Source: an uncultured Collinsella sp.
GTDB lineage: Bacteria; Actinomycetota; Coriobacteriia; Coriobacteriales; Coriobacteriaceae
Assembly: GCA_900757705.1 (NCBI GenBank)
Contig: CAAEOW010000031.1
Location: forward strand, 1 to 16,710
Length of the DNA: 16,710 nt
Direction of reading: 5' to 3'
The first letter of the stretch is position 1; every line of letters begins with the position of its first letter. The notes below the pieces were generated by a model. That model saw only the letters and a program-made list of their open reading frames with translations, did not search any database and was not told the origin of the DNA. Below, one piece after another: positions 6,446 through 13,248 of this stretch. The translations under genes were made by a program, and so were the position numbers.

Positions 6446-7321
6446 CTACGCGGAAAGCTCAAAGCCGTACTTAGCCCAAATCTTCTGGGCCTTCTTGTTC
6501 GACAGGCAAAAATCGATAAACGCCTTGGCTTCGTCGGCATGCTCGGAGCTCTCGGCAACGGCACCCGGGTACACGATGGGCTTGTGCGAATCCTCGGGGC
6601 ACACGAAGGCCTCCTCGATGCCGTCGTAGCGGAAGATGTCGGAGCTGTAGACAAAACCAGCCACGCAGTCGCCTGTGGACACATAGGCGGCGGCGGCGCC
6701 CACCTTATCGGCCAGTGCGACCTTGTCGGCGATCTCGGGAGCATACTCGCCGTCGTCGCCCTCGGTACCGGTATAGAGGCCCACGGAGGCCAGCGCCTGG
6801 TTGGCGTACTTGCCGGCGGGAACGGTCTTAGCATCGCCAATGGCGATCTTGCCGTCCAGATTCGCGACGTCGGCGATGGCCTCAACCTTGGTGTCGGAGC
6901 CCTCGGCGCGAATGATCACGAGGTCGTTGACGAACATGTCCTCACGCGTGTCGGCGTCGACGAGCTCGGCGGCCTCAGCGTCGTCCATGGTGCCCTTGGA
7001 GGCCGTGATGAGCACGTCGACGGCGGCACCGGCGCGCATCTGCTCGACAAGGTCGCCAGACGCCTTAAACTGCGTGTCGGCAAACGTGGTGCCGGCCTGC
7101 TCTGTGTAGAGCTCCTGAACCTCGGGCAGTGCCTTCTCGAGCGAGTTGGCAGCGAATACCTGAAGCTCGACAGCTTTCTCCTTAGAGGAAGACTTGGCGG
7201 AGCCGGCATCGGAACCAGCGGGCTCGGACGTCTTGTTGCCCGAGCAACCAGCAAGGCCAAGGCCGGCAGCGACAACAGCAGAGAGCGAGACGAATCCGCG
7301 GCGAGAAACCATATCGAACAT
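6446..7321 (-). CDS. modA: Molybdate-binding lipoprotein ModA
   Basis: A 291-aa extracellular substrate-binding protein that delivers molybdate (or tungstate) to ModBC. Seen: an N-terminus with SRRGF at residues 6-10, resembling a twin-arginine motif, a hydrophobic stretch, and a lipobox LAGC with Cys26 as lipid-anchored residue. A Ser/Lys-rich linker follows, then VFAANSLEKALPEV, QFKASGDLVEQMRAGAAVDVLITASKGTMD and the C-terminal AFIDFCLSNKKAQKIW, all typical of the ModA fold. The ATG at 7321 was chosen because AAAGGA sits six bases upstream; a TTG six bases earlier is the longer alternative. First gene of modABC, with a 68-base gap to modB. The AT-rich upstream region probably carries its control. 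Tungstate specificity is possible. Confidence 0.95.
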   Translation of the reverse strand: MFDMVSRRGFVSLSAVVAAGLGLAGCSGNKTSEPAGSDAGSAKSSSKEKAVELQVFAANSLEKALPEVQELYTEQAGTTFADTQFKASGDLVEQMRAGAAVDVLITASKGTMDDAEAAELVDADTREDMFVNDLVIIRAEGSDTKVEAIADVANLDGKIAIGDAKTVPAGKYANQALASVGLYTGTEGDDGEYAPEIADKVALADKVGAAAAYVSTGDCVAGFVYSSDIFRYDGIEEAFVCPEDSHKPIVYPGAVAESSEHADEAKAFIDFCLSNKKAQKIWAKYGFELSA

Positions 7322-7370
7322 GTTCAATCCTTTCGAATGCTACGCCCGGACACCCCGACGCGGGCTTTAT

Positions 7371-7434
7371 TCTATAATTAGATTATACTTCGATGCGAAT
7401 AATGATTATGAGGAATTATTCTCGTCTGAGAATA
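7371..7434 (-). promoter_or_regulatory. AT-rich control region upstream of modA with dyad
   Basis: This stretch is far more AT-rich than its surroundings. On the minus strand there is a perfect -10 hexamer TATAAT (7382-7387) and a second, TATAGA (7371-7376). No good -35 is seen. A 7-bp inverted repeat TATTCTC-GTCT-GAGAATA (7417-7434) lies upstream, and AATAAT/ATTATT half-sites occur between (around 7398-7420). An activator or repressor site for metal-responsive control of modABC is plausible, but it does not clearly match the ModE palindrome. Confidence 0.5.
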
Positions 7435-7474
7435 TAGTTTCGAGCTAGCGTGCACCTCGGCGTCGCTTCGGCGG

Positions 7475-7512
7475 AAAACAAAGGCGGAGCAGCCATTCAG
7501 GTCGCCCCGCCG
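7475..7512 (-). terminator. Rho-independent terminator after mogA
   Basis: On the minus strand, 13 bases past the mogA stop, a GC-rich stem GGCGGGGCG.../...TGCTCCGCC with a GAA-centred loop is followed by TTTGTTTT. This ends the moeA-mogA transcript and separates it from modABC, which has its own upstream region. Confidence 0.75.
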
Positions 7513-7524
7513 CAGGTAAACCGC

Positions 7525-8004
7525 TTAGTTGGTATGTCCGCCGCCCGCTGTCATCTGAGCCGCATGCTCCAGCTGGTCTGCTATGGCCTCCCAGCTTTCG
7601 CGGGCGGCCTTCGTAGAACCGGGAAAGTTTACGACAAGTGTATGACCTCGTTGCATGCAAATAGCGCGCGAGAGCATAGCGCGGCGCGTCTTGGTCATGG
7701 AGTACGCACGGATTGCCTCTGCAATACCAGGCACATCGCGGTCGCAGACGGCACGCGTCGCCTCGGGCGTCACGTCGTGCATCGAAAGCCCCGTGCCGCC
7801 GCAGGTGAGCACGACATTGGCGTGGCACCCATCGGCGGCTTCCACAATGGCATCACCGATCTCGCTGACGTCGTCGCGCACGACCACATGCGAGGCGACC
7901 GTCCAGCCCTGCGCCACGATGAGTTCCTCGAGTGCGGCTCCAGCCTCGTCCTGGGCAAGATCGCGCGTATCCGAGCACGTCACAATCGAAATCTTCAACT
8001 CCAT
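7525..8004 (-). CDS. mogA: Molybdopterin adenylyltransferase, MogA/MoaB family
   Basis: A 159-aa cytoplasmic protein that would adenylylate molybdopterin, preparing it for MoeA-catalysed metal insertion. Seen: KISIVTCSDTRD at the N-terminus and the family signature VLTCGGTGLSMHDVTPEAT (residues 65-83), in which a His stands where many members have Arg or Lys before DVTPEAT. LVVNFPGS around 123-130 is the second conserved motif. The ATG at 8004 has AGGAGG six bases upstream; that site overlaps the moeA stop, so the two genes are tightly coupled. A longer frame up to 8097 is only moeA sequence in another frame. MogA and MoaB cannot be firmly separated by eye; the pairing with moeA supports the MogA role. 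An intrinsic terminator follows. Confidence 0.92.
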   Translation of the reverse strand: MELKISIVTCSDTRDLAQDEAGAALEELIVAQGWTVASHVVVRDDVSEIGDAIVEAADGCHANVVLTCGGTGLSMHDVTPEATRAVCDRDVPGIAEAIRAYSMTKTRRAMLSRAICMQRGHTLVVNFPGSTKAARESWEAIADQLEHAAQMTAGGGHTN

Positions 8005-8014
8005 AGCATTCCTC

Positions 8015-9277
8015 CTATAGCACGGCGCCCTCGGGCAGGTCGACACGCACGACATCCACGACGTCGCCCGCCTTGAGCTCGCACGGTCCTTCATCAATAC
8101 GCAGCAGGCAGTTGGCCCGCTGCATCGTGCCGAGCAGCGCCGAATTCTGCGTCTTAGCCTCGGTCACCAGCAGCTCACCAGTCTCGGGGTCGCGCAAAAC
8201 CGTGGCGCGATCGAAGAAGCGTCGGTCTTGGCGCTTTTTCACACCGTGCGTGAGCGTCGCCTGCTGCACGGGACGCGTACCCTCGGCAAAGCCGCGCATC
8301 TTGCGAATCGCCGGGCGGGCGAGCATCTCAAAGCCCACATACGCCGCCGCAGGATTGCCCGAAAGCCCAAAATACGGCTTGCCTCCAAGCAGGCCAAACG
8401 TGATGGCCTTCCCCGGACGCATCGAGATGCGGTCAAACAGCACCTCGCCCTCGCGCTGGACCAGCGCCGTCACGTAGTCGTAATCGCCCGCAGAGGCACC
8501 GCCGCTCGTAATGACAAAATCGCACTCCTGCACGGCGCGATGCACCAGCTCGGCAATCGCCTGCTCATCGTCGGGCGCAATGCCGTAGAACACGGGCTCG
8601 GCGCCGGCATCGAGTGCTTCGGCCATCAACGCCGACGAGTTGGAGTCGCGAATCTGCCCGCGCGCCGGCACGTTACTCGGTGCGACCAGTTCCGTGCCCA
8701 GTGAGATGATGCCCACACGTGGGGCAGCGTGCACCTTCACGCTCGCGTATCCGGCGCTTGCCAGCAGACCCGCGCCCGCCGGAGCCACGACCTCGCCGGC
8801 GTGCATCACAACATCGCCGGCATGGGCCTCCTCGGCGGCAGAGCGAACGTTCTCCCCCACCTTGGCCGGCGCCGAGAAGCGAACGTGCGAACCCTCGTTG
8901 CCATCGCCGTCGAGCACATCAACGATCTCGTATTTCACTACGGCGTCGGCGCCCTCGGGCACCGGCGCGCCTGTCATAATGCGAACCGCCTCGCCCACGC
9001 CGACCACGCCCTCAAAGACATGGCCCGCAGCCTCGTGTCCGATAACGTCGAGCGTCACCGGCGTCTCACCAGACGCCTGCGCCAAGTCCGCCGAGCGCAC
9101 GGCATACCCGTCCATAGCGCTGTTGGCAAACGGCGAAATGTCGATATCGGCCACCGCATCCTCGGCCAAGGGAAAACCAGCCGCCTGCCACACGGGAATC
9201 TCGACGAGATCGGTCGGAGCAACGTGCGACAGAACAATCGACTGCGCGTCCACCAGCGGAATGAGTTTCTCTGCCAT
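8015..9277 (-). CDS. moeA: Molybdopterin molybdenumtransferase MoeA
   Basis: A 420-aa cytoplasmic enzyme that inserts molybdate into adenylylated molybdopterin. Seen: ISPFANSAMDGYAVR near residues 46-60, VRIMTGAPVPEGADAVVKYE near 97-116, VGIISLGTEL starting the MoCF-binding domain, QIRDSNS, ITSGGASAGDYDYV, RPGKAITFG and FGLSGNPAAAYVGFE. A C-terminal beta domain ends in GDVVDVVRVDLP. Length is normal. The ATG at 9277 was preferred to the GTG at 9283 because AAGAGG is spaced five bases from the ATG. mogA follows ten bases after its stop. With modABC just downstream on the same strand this forms a molybdenum block. An alternative is a tungsten-specific MoeA, which cannot be told apart here. Confidence 0.96.
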   Translation of the reverse strand: MAEKLIPLVDAQSIVLSHVAPTDLVEIPVWQAAGFPLAEDAVADIDISPFANSAMDGYAVRSADLAQASGETPVTLDVIGHEAAGHVFEGVVGVGEAVRIMTGAPVPEGADAVVKYEIVDVLDGDGNEGSHVRFSAPAKVGENVRSAAEEAHAGDVVMHAGEVVAPAGAGLLASAGYASVKVHAAPRVGIISLGTELVAPSNVPARGQIRDSNSSALMAEALDAGAEPVFYGIAPDDEQAIAELVHRAVQECDFVITSGGASAGDYDYVTALVQREGEVLFDRISMRPGKAITFGLLGGKPYFGLSGNPAAAYVGFEMLARPAIRKMRGFAEGTRPVQQATLTHGVKKRQDRRFFDRATVLRDPETGELLVTEAKTQNSALLGTMQRANCLLRIDEGPCELKAGDVVDVVRVDLPEGAVL

Positions 9278-9487
9278 ATGCACCTCTTAATGCCACGGCG
9301 CACAACAGGGGCGCCGATTCTTTATGCTTGTCTCAGTATAATCCCCCAACGCGCGACCGCGACTTGGTCTGTACCCGCAAATACACCTGTCGGTTGCAGG
9401 CCGCGAAACAGAATGGATACCAACCCACCGGCTCATCGCGTTTACCGCGTTTTATAATGCTTGCGTTGCAACCTAAAAGAGGAACGT
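9278..9487. promoter_or_regulatory. Divergent intergenic region between moeA and the CLC gene
   Basis: The two genes point away from each other, so both promoters should be here. On the plus strand a perfect TATAAT lies at 9453-9458, 30 bases before the CLC start, without a recognisable -35. On the minus strand TATACT (9335-9340) is a possible -10 for moeA, also with no clear -35. I looked for a fluoride riboswitch (crcB motif) ahead of the CLC gene and did not see its conserved GGCGAUGG-type segment. Confidence 0.4.
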
Positions 9488-10909
9488 ATGGCTCATAACG
9501 ACAAACCCGAAAGCGCAAACGAGGCTCAGGATCATTCCCAGCCGCTCGACGACGGCGGCTTTTTCTCCCTGAACGACGTCATCATGGCAGGCAGGCATCA
9601 GCTCACCCGCTCCGAGCATCTCTTGGCCGCCGACACGCGCCGCAACGCCCGCAACCTACTCGCGAGCGCCAAGTTGCTCGTACTCGTCGTCACCGTCTCG
9701 CTCGCCATGGGCGTTGCCGCTTGGGCATTTTTGGCCTCGCTGAATATCGCGACCGACTATCGCGAGCACCACGCGTGGATCTACGCCATGCTTCCCGTTG
9801 TGGGCGTTGCCACCGCATGGGTGTACAAAAACCACGGTCTTGCCGCCAAACGCGGTAACAACCTGGTCATCGACTCCGCTCTGGGCACACGCCTCATCCA
9901 TATGCGCATGGCCGTCCTCACCTTCGTCTGCTCCACGCTCACGCACCTAACGGGCGGATCGGCCGGTCGCGAGGGAGCTGCGGTGCAGATTGGCGGCACC
10001 ATCGCCAGCAACATCTCGAGCCTCGCCCACCTCAAAAAGCATGACCACCACGACCTCATGCTCGCCGGCATCTCGTCGGCCTTTGGCGCCGTATTCGGCT
10101 CGCCCCTTGCCGGGGCTTTCTTTGGCATGGAGATGTGCTTTATCGGCAAAATCGACTACACCGCGGGCATCTACTGCCTGGTCGCCTCGTTTACCGGCTA
10201 CTTTACGTCGCTTGCCTTGGGAACCGAGTACGAGGCGAATGTTATCGCCAGCGTTCCCAACATGACACCACAGACGGTTGTCATCGTTGCTATCAGCGCC
10301 ATTATCTTCGGTTTGACGGCGCGCCTCTTTGCCTGGTCGGTTCGAACCGTCAAGAGCCTGTACGGTCGCTTTATCACCAATTACCTCGTTCGCGCACTCA
10401 TAGGCGCACTCGTGGTGCTCGCGGCCTACGCGATGCTCGACGCCTGGAAGTATGCCGGCCTTGCCACCTGGCTCTCGGGCGCCGGGTTCTCCGGTAACAC
10501 GACCCTTGCCGACGCAGCCATCAAGCTCGTGGTGACGGCGCTCACCCTGGGCGCCGGCTTCCAAGGCGGCGAGGTCACGCCCCTGTTTGGTATCGGTGCG
10601 GCGCTCGGCGGCTGGATAGGTTGCCTCGTCGGAATCGACCCCAGCTTTCTGGCGGCGCTGGGCATGCTCGGCGTGTTCTGCGCCGGCCTTAACGTGCCCA
10701 TCACCACCTGCATGATGGCCATCGACCTGTTCCACGGCACGGCCGCGGGCTTCTTTGTCATCGTGGCGTTTATCAGCTATCTCGTCGGCGGACACCGCGG
10801 CGTGTACCCCGCCCAGCGCATCATCTCGCCCAAGCGCCGTTCGCTTATTGTGGATGAGGGCGGTACAGTAGCGGATGCTATCGAGCGCCACAACGACCTG
10901 ATAGAGTAG
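9488..10909 (+). CDS. CLC-family anion/proton antiporter, probably fluoride type (CLC-F/EriC-F)
   Basis: A 473-aa inner membrane protein with about ten hydrophobic helices and a charged N-terminal tail of 60 residues. CLC antiporters exchange an anion for protons. Seen: HLTGGSAGREGAAVQIGG (residues 153-170) with gating Glu162, in which GREGA replaces the GREGP of chloride CLCs, and GAGFQGGEVTPLFGIGAALGG (about 355-375), where GEVTP replaces the chloride-type GxFxP. KRGNNLVIDSA near 121-131 also recalls the fluoride branch. By recollection these variants characterise fluoride-exporting CLC-F proteins. ATG at 9488 has AGAGG about five bases upstream; a frame reaching back to 9461 lacks this. 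It may be cotranscribed with the lipid kinase 87 bases downstream. CLC membership is certain, fluoride specificity is an inference. Confidence 0.9.
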   Translation: MAHNDKPESANEAQDHSQPLDDGGFFSLNDVIMAGRHQLTRSEHLLAADTRRNARNLLASAKLLVLVVTVSLAMGVAAWAFLASLNIATDYREHHAWIYAMLPVVGVATAWVYKNHGLAAKRGNNLVIDSALGTRLIHMRMAVLTFVCSTLTHLTGGSAGREGAAVQIGGTIASNISSLAHLKKHDHHDLMLAGISSAFGAVFGSPLAGAFFGMEMCFIGKIDYTAGIYCLVASFTGYFTSLALGTEYEANVIASVPNMTPQTVVIVAISAIIFGLTARLFAWSVRTVKSLYGRFITNYLVRALIGALVVLAAYAMLDAWKYAGLATWLSGAGFSGNTTLADAAIKLVVTALTLGAGFQGGEVTPLFGIGAALGGWIGCLVGIDPSFLAALGMLGVFCAGLNVPITTCMMAIDLFHGTAAGFFVIVAFISYLVGGHRGVYPAQRIISPKRRSLIVDEGGTVADAIERHNDLIE

Positions 10910-10996
10910 ACGTAAGTATTCGCCGTGCAGCCACAATCGGGGGCAATTCGACCTGAGCGCGACCGCACCGTCACGCCATACGCCGGGAGCCGCCCC

Positions 10997-11959
10997 ATGC
11001 ACGCAACTGATTTTGGTCGTACGCTCATCATCGCCAACCCTGCCGCCCAGTCGGGTGCGGCGCGCGAAGTTGCCGAGCATCTGCAGCGCTTTTTGGACAT
11101 GACCGCGCGCGCATCCCAGTTTGACTTGGTGCTGACCGAACGCGCGGGGCATGCCAAGGAGCTGGCCGCCCAGGCTCAGGGCTATCGCACGGTTATCGCC
11201 CTTGGCGGCGACGGCGTGACCCACGAGGTCGTCAACGGGCTTATGACGCAAAAGGAGGACACCCGCCCCGCCCTTGCCGTCCTGCCCGTAGGCTCCGGCA
11301 ATGATTTTGCCCAAACACTCGGCATCGACGATTTCTCCGGCAAGGATTTTGGCGCGCTGCTCACCTGCGAGCTGCAGCGTCAGGACATCGGACGCATTCG
11401 CTCGTGGAGCCCTGCGAGCGGCAGCGACGAGGCTGCCGTTGAGTACTACGACCAGACGCTTTCGGTCGGCATCGATGCCGCCATCGGCCTTGGCACCACC
11501 GAGCTGCGCAAAAAGACCGGTCTGACGGGCGCGCCGCTCTACACCCTCTCGGGACTTGAGCAGTTTGGCCTGCGCTATCGCAACTACCCCATGACAGTCA
11601 GCTTTGACGGCGCGCCCGCCGAGCGCGTAAGGGCGATCATCATGGCGATTCAGCTGGGGCCCACCTATGGCTCGGGCTATCGCATCTGCCCCGATGCCGA
11701 CCCCTGCGACGGCATACTCGACGTCTGCTACGCCTGCGGCCCCGTCCCTCGTGCGGTTGCCCTGCCTATGTTTCTTTCGGCCAAGGACGGCCACCATACC
11801 AAGTTGCCGCCGGTTCGCATGCGTCGCTGCCGTCATGCCGAGCTCACGTTCGAGGAGCCCAACTACCCCATCCAGGCCGACGGCGAGCCCATCGTCGCCT
11901 CGCGCATCGAGGTGGACGTCCTCGGCGGAGCCCTCCACATCTGGCACCCCACCCACTAG
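10997..11959 (+). CDS. Diacylglycerol kinase-like lipid kinase (DagK/YegS family)
   Basis: A 320-aa ATP-dependent lipid kinase, acting at the membrane surface, expected to phosphorylate diacylglycerol or a related lipid. Seen: the N-terminal IIANPAAQSG, the nucleotide-binding GGDGVTHEVVNGL at 70-82 and LPVGSGNDFAQTLGI at 96-110, both diagnostic of the DAGK catalytic domain. DPCDGILDVCYA and a C-terminal QADGEPI motif complete the YegS/DgkB-like second domain. ATG at 10997 was chosen because GGGAG lies seven bases upstream and the product begins just before the first beta strand. A GTG at 10925 gives a longer frame but has no ribosome site. Its TAG stop is the first triplet of the large palindrome at 11957-12049. 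Substrate not established. Confidence 0.9.
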   Translation: MHATDFGRTLIIANPAAQSGAAREVAEHLQRFLDMTARASQFDLVLTERAGHAKELAAQAQGYRTVIALGGDGVTHEVVNGLMTQKEDTRPALAVLPVGSGNDFAQTLGIDDFSGKDFGALLTCELQRQDIGRIRSWSPASGSDEAAVEYYDQTLSVGIDAAIGLGTTELRKKTGLTGAPLYTLSGLEQFGLRYRNYPMTVSFDGAPAERVRAIIMAIQLGPTYGSGYRICPDADPCDGILDVCYACGPVPRAVALPMFLSAKDGHHTKLPPVRMRRCRHAELTFEEPNYPIQADGEPIVASRIEVDVLGGALHIWHPTH

Positions 11960-12049
11960 CCTCCTCATAAGTTGCGGTGAAATAGGGACTGTTTATGCAG
12001 CTAAAGCCGCAAAACAGTCCCTATTTCACCGCAACTTATGAGGAGGCTA
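11957..12049. repeat. Perfect 38-bp inverted repeat spanning two convergent stop codons
   Basis: Arms 11957-11994 and 12012-12049 are exact reverse complements over 38 bases; the 17-base centre adds TGC/GCA pairing. Each arm starts TAGCCTCCTCATAAGTTGCG and ends AAATAGGGACTGTTT. The outer TAG is the stop codon of the lipid kinase on one side and of the ArfB-like gene on the other. A transcript from either strand would fold into a very long hairpin, so it may act as a bidirectional terminator or 3' stabiliser, but there is no T-run after it. Confidence 0.97.
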
Positions 12050-12427
12050 TTCGTCGCTGCCTGGCTTACGACGGTTGGCCTTTTTAATCGCGTTGAAGTG
12101 CTTGTCGTTGAGCCTGCGCTGGCGCGATCGCTGCGGCACTTTGGTCTTGACGCGACGGTGCGGCGGACGGCCACGACGCTCAAGCTCTGCCCTCAGCTTA
12201 CGCAGGCAGCTGCTACGATTCTGGAACTGACTGCGGCTCTCGCGCGCCGTCACGACAATCCCCGAAGGGATATGCTTCATGCGCACCGCCGAGTCCGTCG
12301 TGTTCACGCCCTGTCCGCCCGGGCCCGTCGCGCGAAACATCTGCACCTCGCAATCACGCGCCAGCTCCTCGACCGACATCTCGGCATAGCGCGCATACTC
12401 ACGCCATCCCATCTTGTTCTCATCCAT
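12047..12427 (-). CDS. ArfB-like peptidyl-tRNA hydrolase / RF-1 domain ribosome rescue factor
   Basis: A 126-aa stand-alone release factor catalytic domain without codon-recognition domain. Role by family: hydrolyse peptidyl-tRNA on stalled ribosomes. Seen: FRATGPGGQGVNTTDSAVR at 31-49 with the catalytic GGQ at 37-39, MKHIPSGIVV, then a basic C-terminal tail (RRVKTKVPQRSRQRRLNDKH and onward) like the ArfB tail that enters the empty mRNA channel. ATG at 12427 is supported by GGGAGGTG with a five-base spacer; a frame extending to 12541 would be translated terminator and is rejected. It starts only 26 bases after a palindromic terminator and ends inside a 38-bp palindrome. It may also belong to the C12orf65/PrfH-like branch; no rtcB is nearby. 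Confidence 0.85.
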   Translation of the reverse strand: MDENKMGWREYARYAEMSVEELARDCEVQMFRATGPGGQGVNTTDSAVRMKHIPSGIVVTARESRSQFQNRSSCLRKLRAELERRGRPPHRRVKTKVPQRSRQRRLNDKHFNAIKKANRRKPGSDE

Positions 12428-12445
12428 ATTAACACCTCCCCTCAT

Positions 12446-12483
12446 ACAAAAAATGTGACAAAGGGACAGTCCCTTTGTCACAT
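12446..12483 (-). terminator. Palindromic terminator after xpt (15-bp perfect arms)
   Basis: Arms 12453-12467 and 12469-12483 are exact reverse complements (ATGTGACAAAGGGAC and its complement) around one central base. On the minus strand the stem is followed by TTTTTTG, giving an intrinsic terminator 28 bases past the xpt stop. The AGGGAC-GT core also occurs in the arms of the 38-bp palindrome, so the two may be related interspersed elements. Confidence 0.85.
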
Positions 12484-12510
12484 CGCATACCAATCGCTTG
12501 TGTTGCGCGC

Positions 12511-13089
12511 CTAAGCGAACGTAATCTCGCCGTTCTCGCAATCCATATTGGCGATACGAGCCAGGCTCTCAACGCGGAAGCCGCGCTCGCGGAGCTTATC
12601 GCCACCGCCCTGGAAGCCCTTCTCCACGGCAATGCCGATACCGGCAACCTCGGCGCCCGCAGCCTCGCAAATCTTGATAAGACCCTCGAGCGCGCAACCG
12701 TTGGCCAAAAAGTCGTCGATGATCAGAACCTTGTCGCCCTCGGACAGGAAGCGCTTACCCACGATAACCGGGTACTCCTTCTGCTTGGTAAAGGAGTAGA
12801 TGGTCGTGGCATACTGCTCGCCGTCAAGGTTGATGGACTGTGCCTTCTTGGCAAAGACCACCGGCACGCCGCCAAAATGCTGAGCCGCGATGCAAGCCAT
12901 ACCAATGCCCGAAGCCTCGATCGTCAGGATCTTGTTGATCTCGACACCCTCGAACAGACGGGCCCACTCGGCACCCATGTGGTCGAACAGCTCAACGTCG
13001 CATTGGTGGTTGAGGAAGGCATCAACCTTAAGGACGTTACCGGCCTTTACGATGCCGTCATGGCGAATACGATCCTCAAGCTCCTGCAT
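12511..13089 (-). CDS. xpt: Xanthine phosphoribosyltransferase
   Basis: A 192-aa cytoplasmic purine salvage enzyme converting xanthine and PRPP to XMP. It aligns by eye from end to end with Bacillus subtilis Xpt: VLKVDAFLNHQ at 19-29, ILTIEASGIGMA, GVPVVFAKK, YSFTKQ and the PRPP-binding loop VLIIDDFLANG at about 121-131, then GIGIAVEKGFQ and RVESLARI. Length is as expected. ATG at 13089 has AAGGGG seven bases upstream. I looked for a purine riboswitch in the 159 bases before it and saw none, in contrast to B. subtilis xpt. A hairpin with a T-run follows the gene. Confidence 0.96.
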   Translation of the reverse strand: MQELEDRIRHDGIVKAGNVLKVDAFLNHQCDVELFDHMGAEWARLFEGVEINKILTIEASGIGMACIAAQHFGGVPVVFAKKAQSINLDGEQYATTIYSFTKQKEYPVIVGKRFLSEGDKVLIIDDFLANGCALEGLIKICEAAGAEVAGIGIAVEKGFQGGGDKLRERGFRVESLARIANMDCENGEITFA

Positions 13090-13248
13090 GGCGCAACCCC
13101 TTCTCGCGGCAACGATACCGCGCGATTAATAAACGTTGTTCGATAGTCTACCGCGGACCGACCCCCGCCCGCCCCACAAGCCGCATCGCACCATAAAGCT
13201 GCAAGACCAGCAGATGGGCCCGATTCGTGGCATGCCTGCCCCCACAAG

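Noticed and set aside
9947..11968. 673-codon open frame on the minus strand
   Set aside because: It lies antisense to the CLC and lipid kinase genes, has no ribosome site or recognisable domain, and its translation is the low-complexity Gly/Ala/Arg/His pattern expected opposite GC-rich coding sequence.
12428..12541. N-terminal extension of the ArfB-like protein
   Set aside because: It would translate the palindromic terminator and the end of xpt; the ATG at 12427 has an excellent Shine-Dalgarno.
13090..13248. Purine riboswitch upstream of xpt
   Set aside because: No P1-P3 core with the conserved loop sequences was found by eye in the minus-strand leader.
13140..13248. Direct repeat CTTGTGGGG in the gap between xpt and the MFS gene
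   Set aside because: Two short copies near 13180 and 13245 in a GC-rich gap; too short to distinguish from chance, and no hairpin with T-run.
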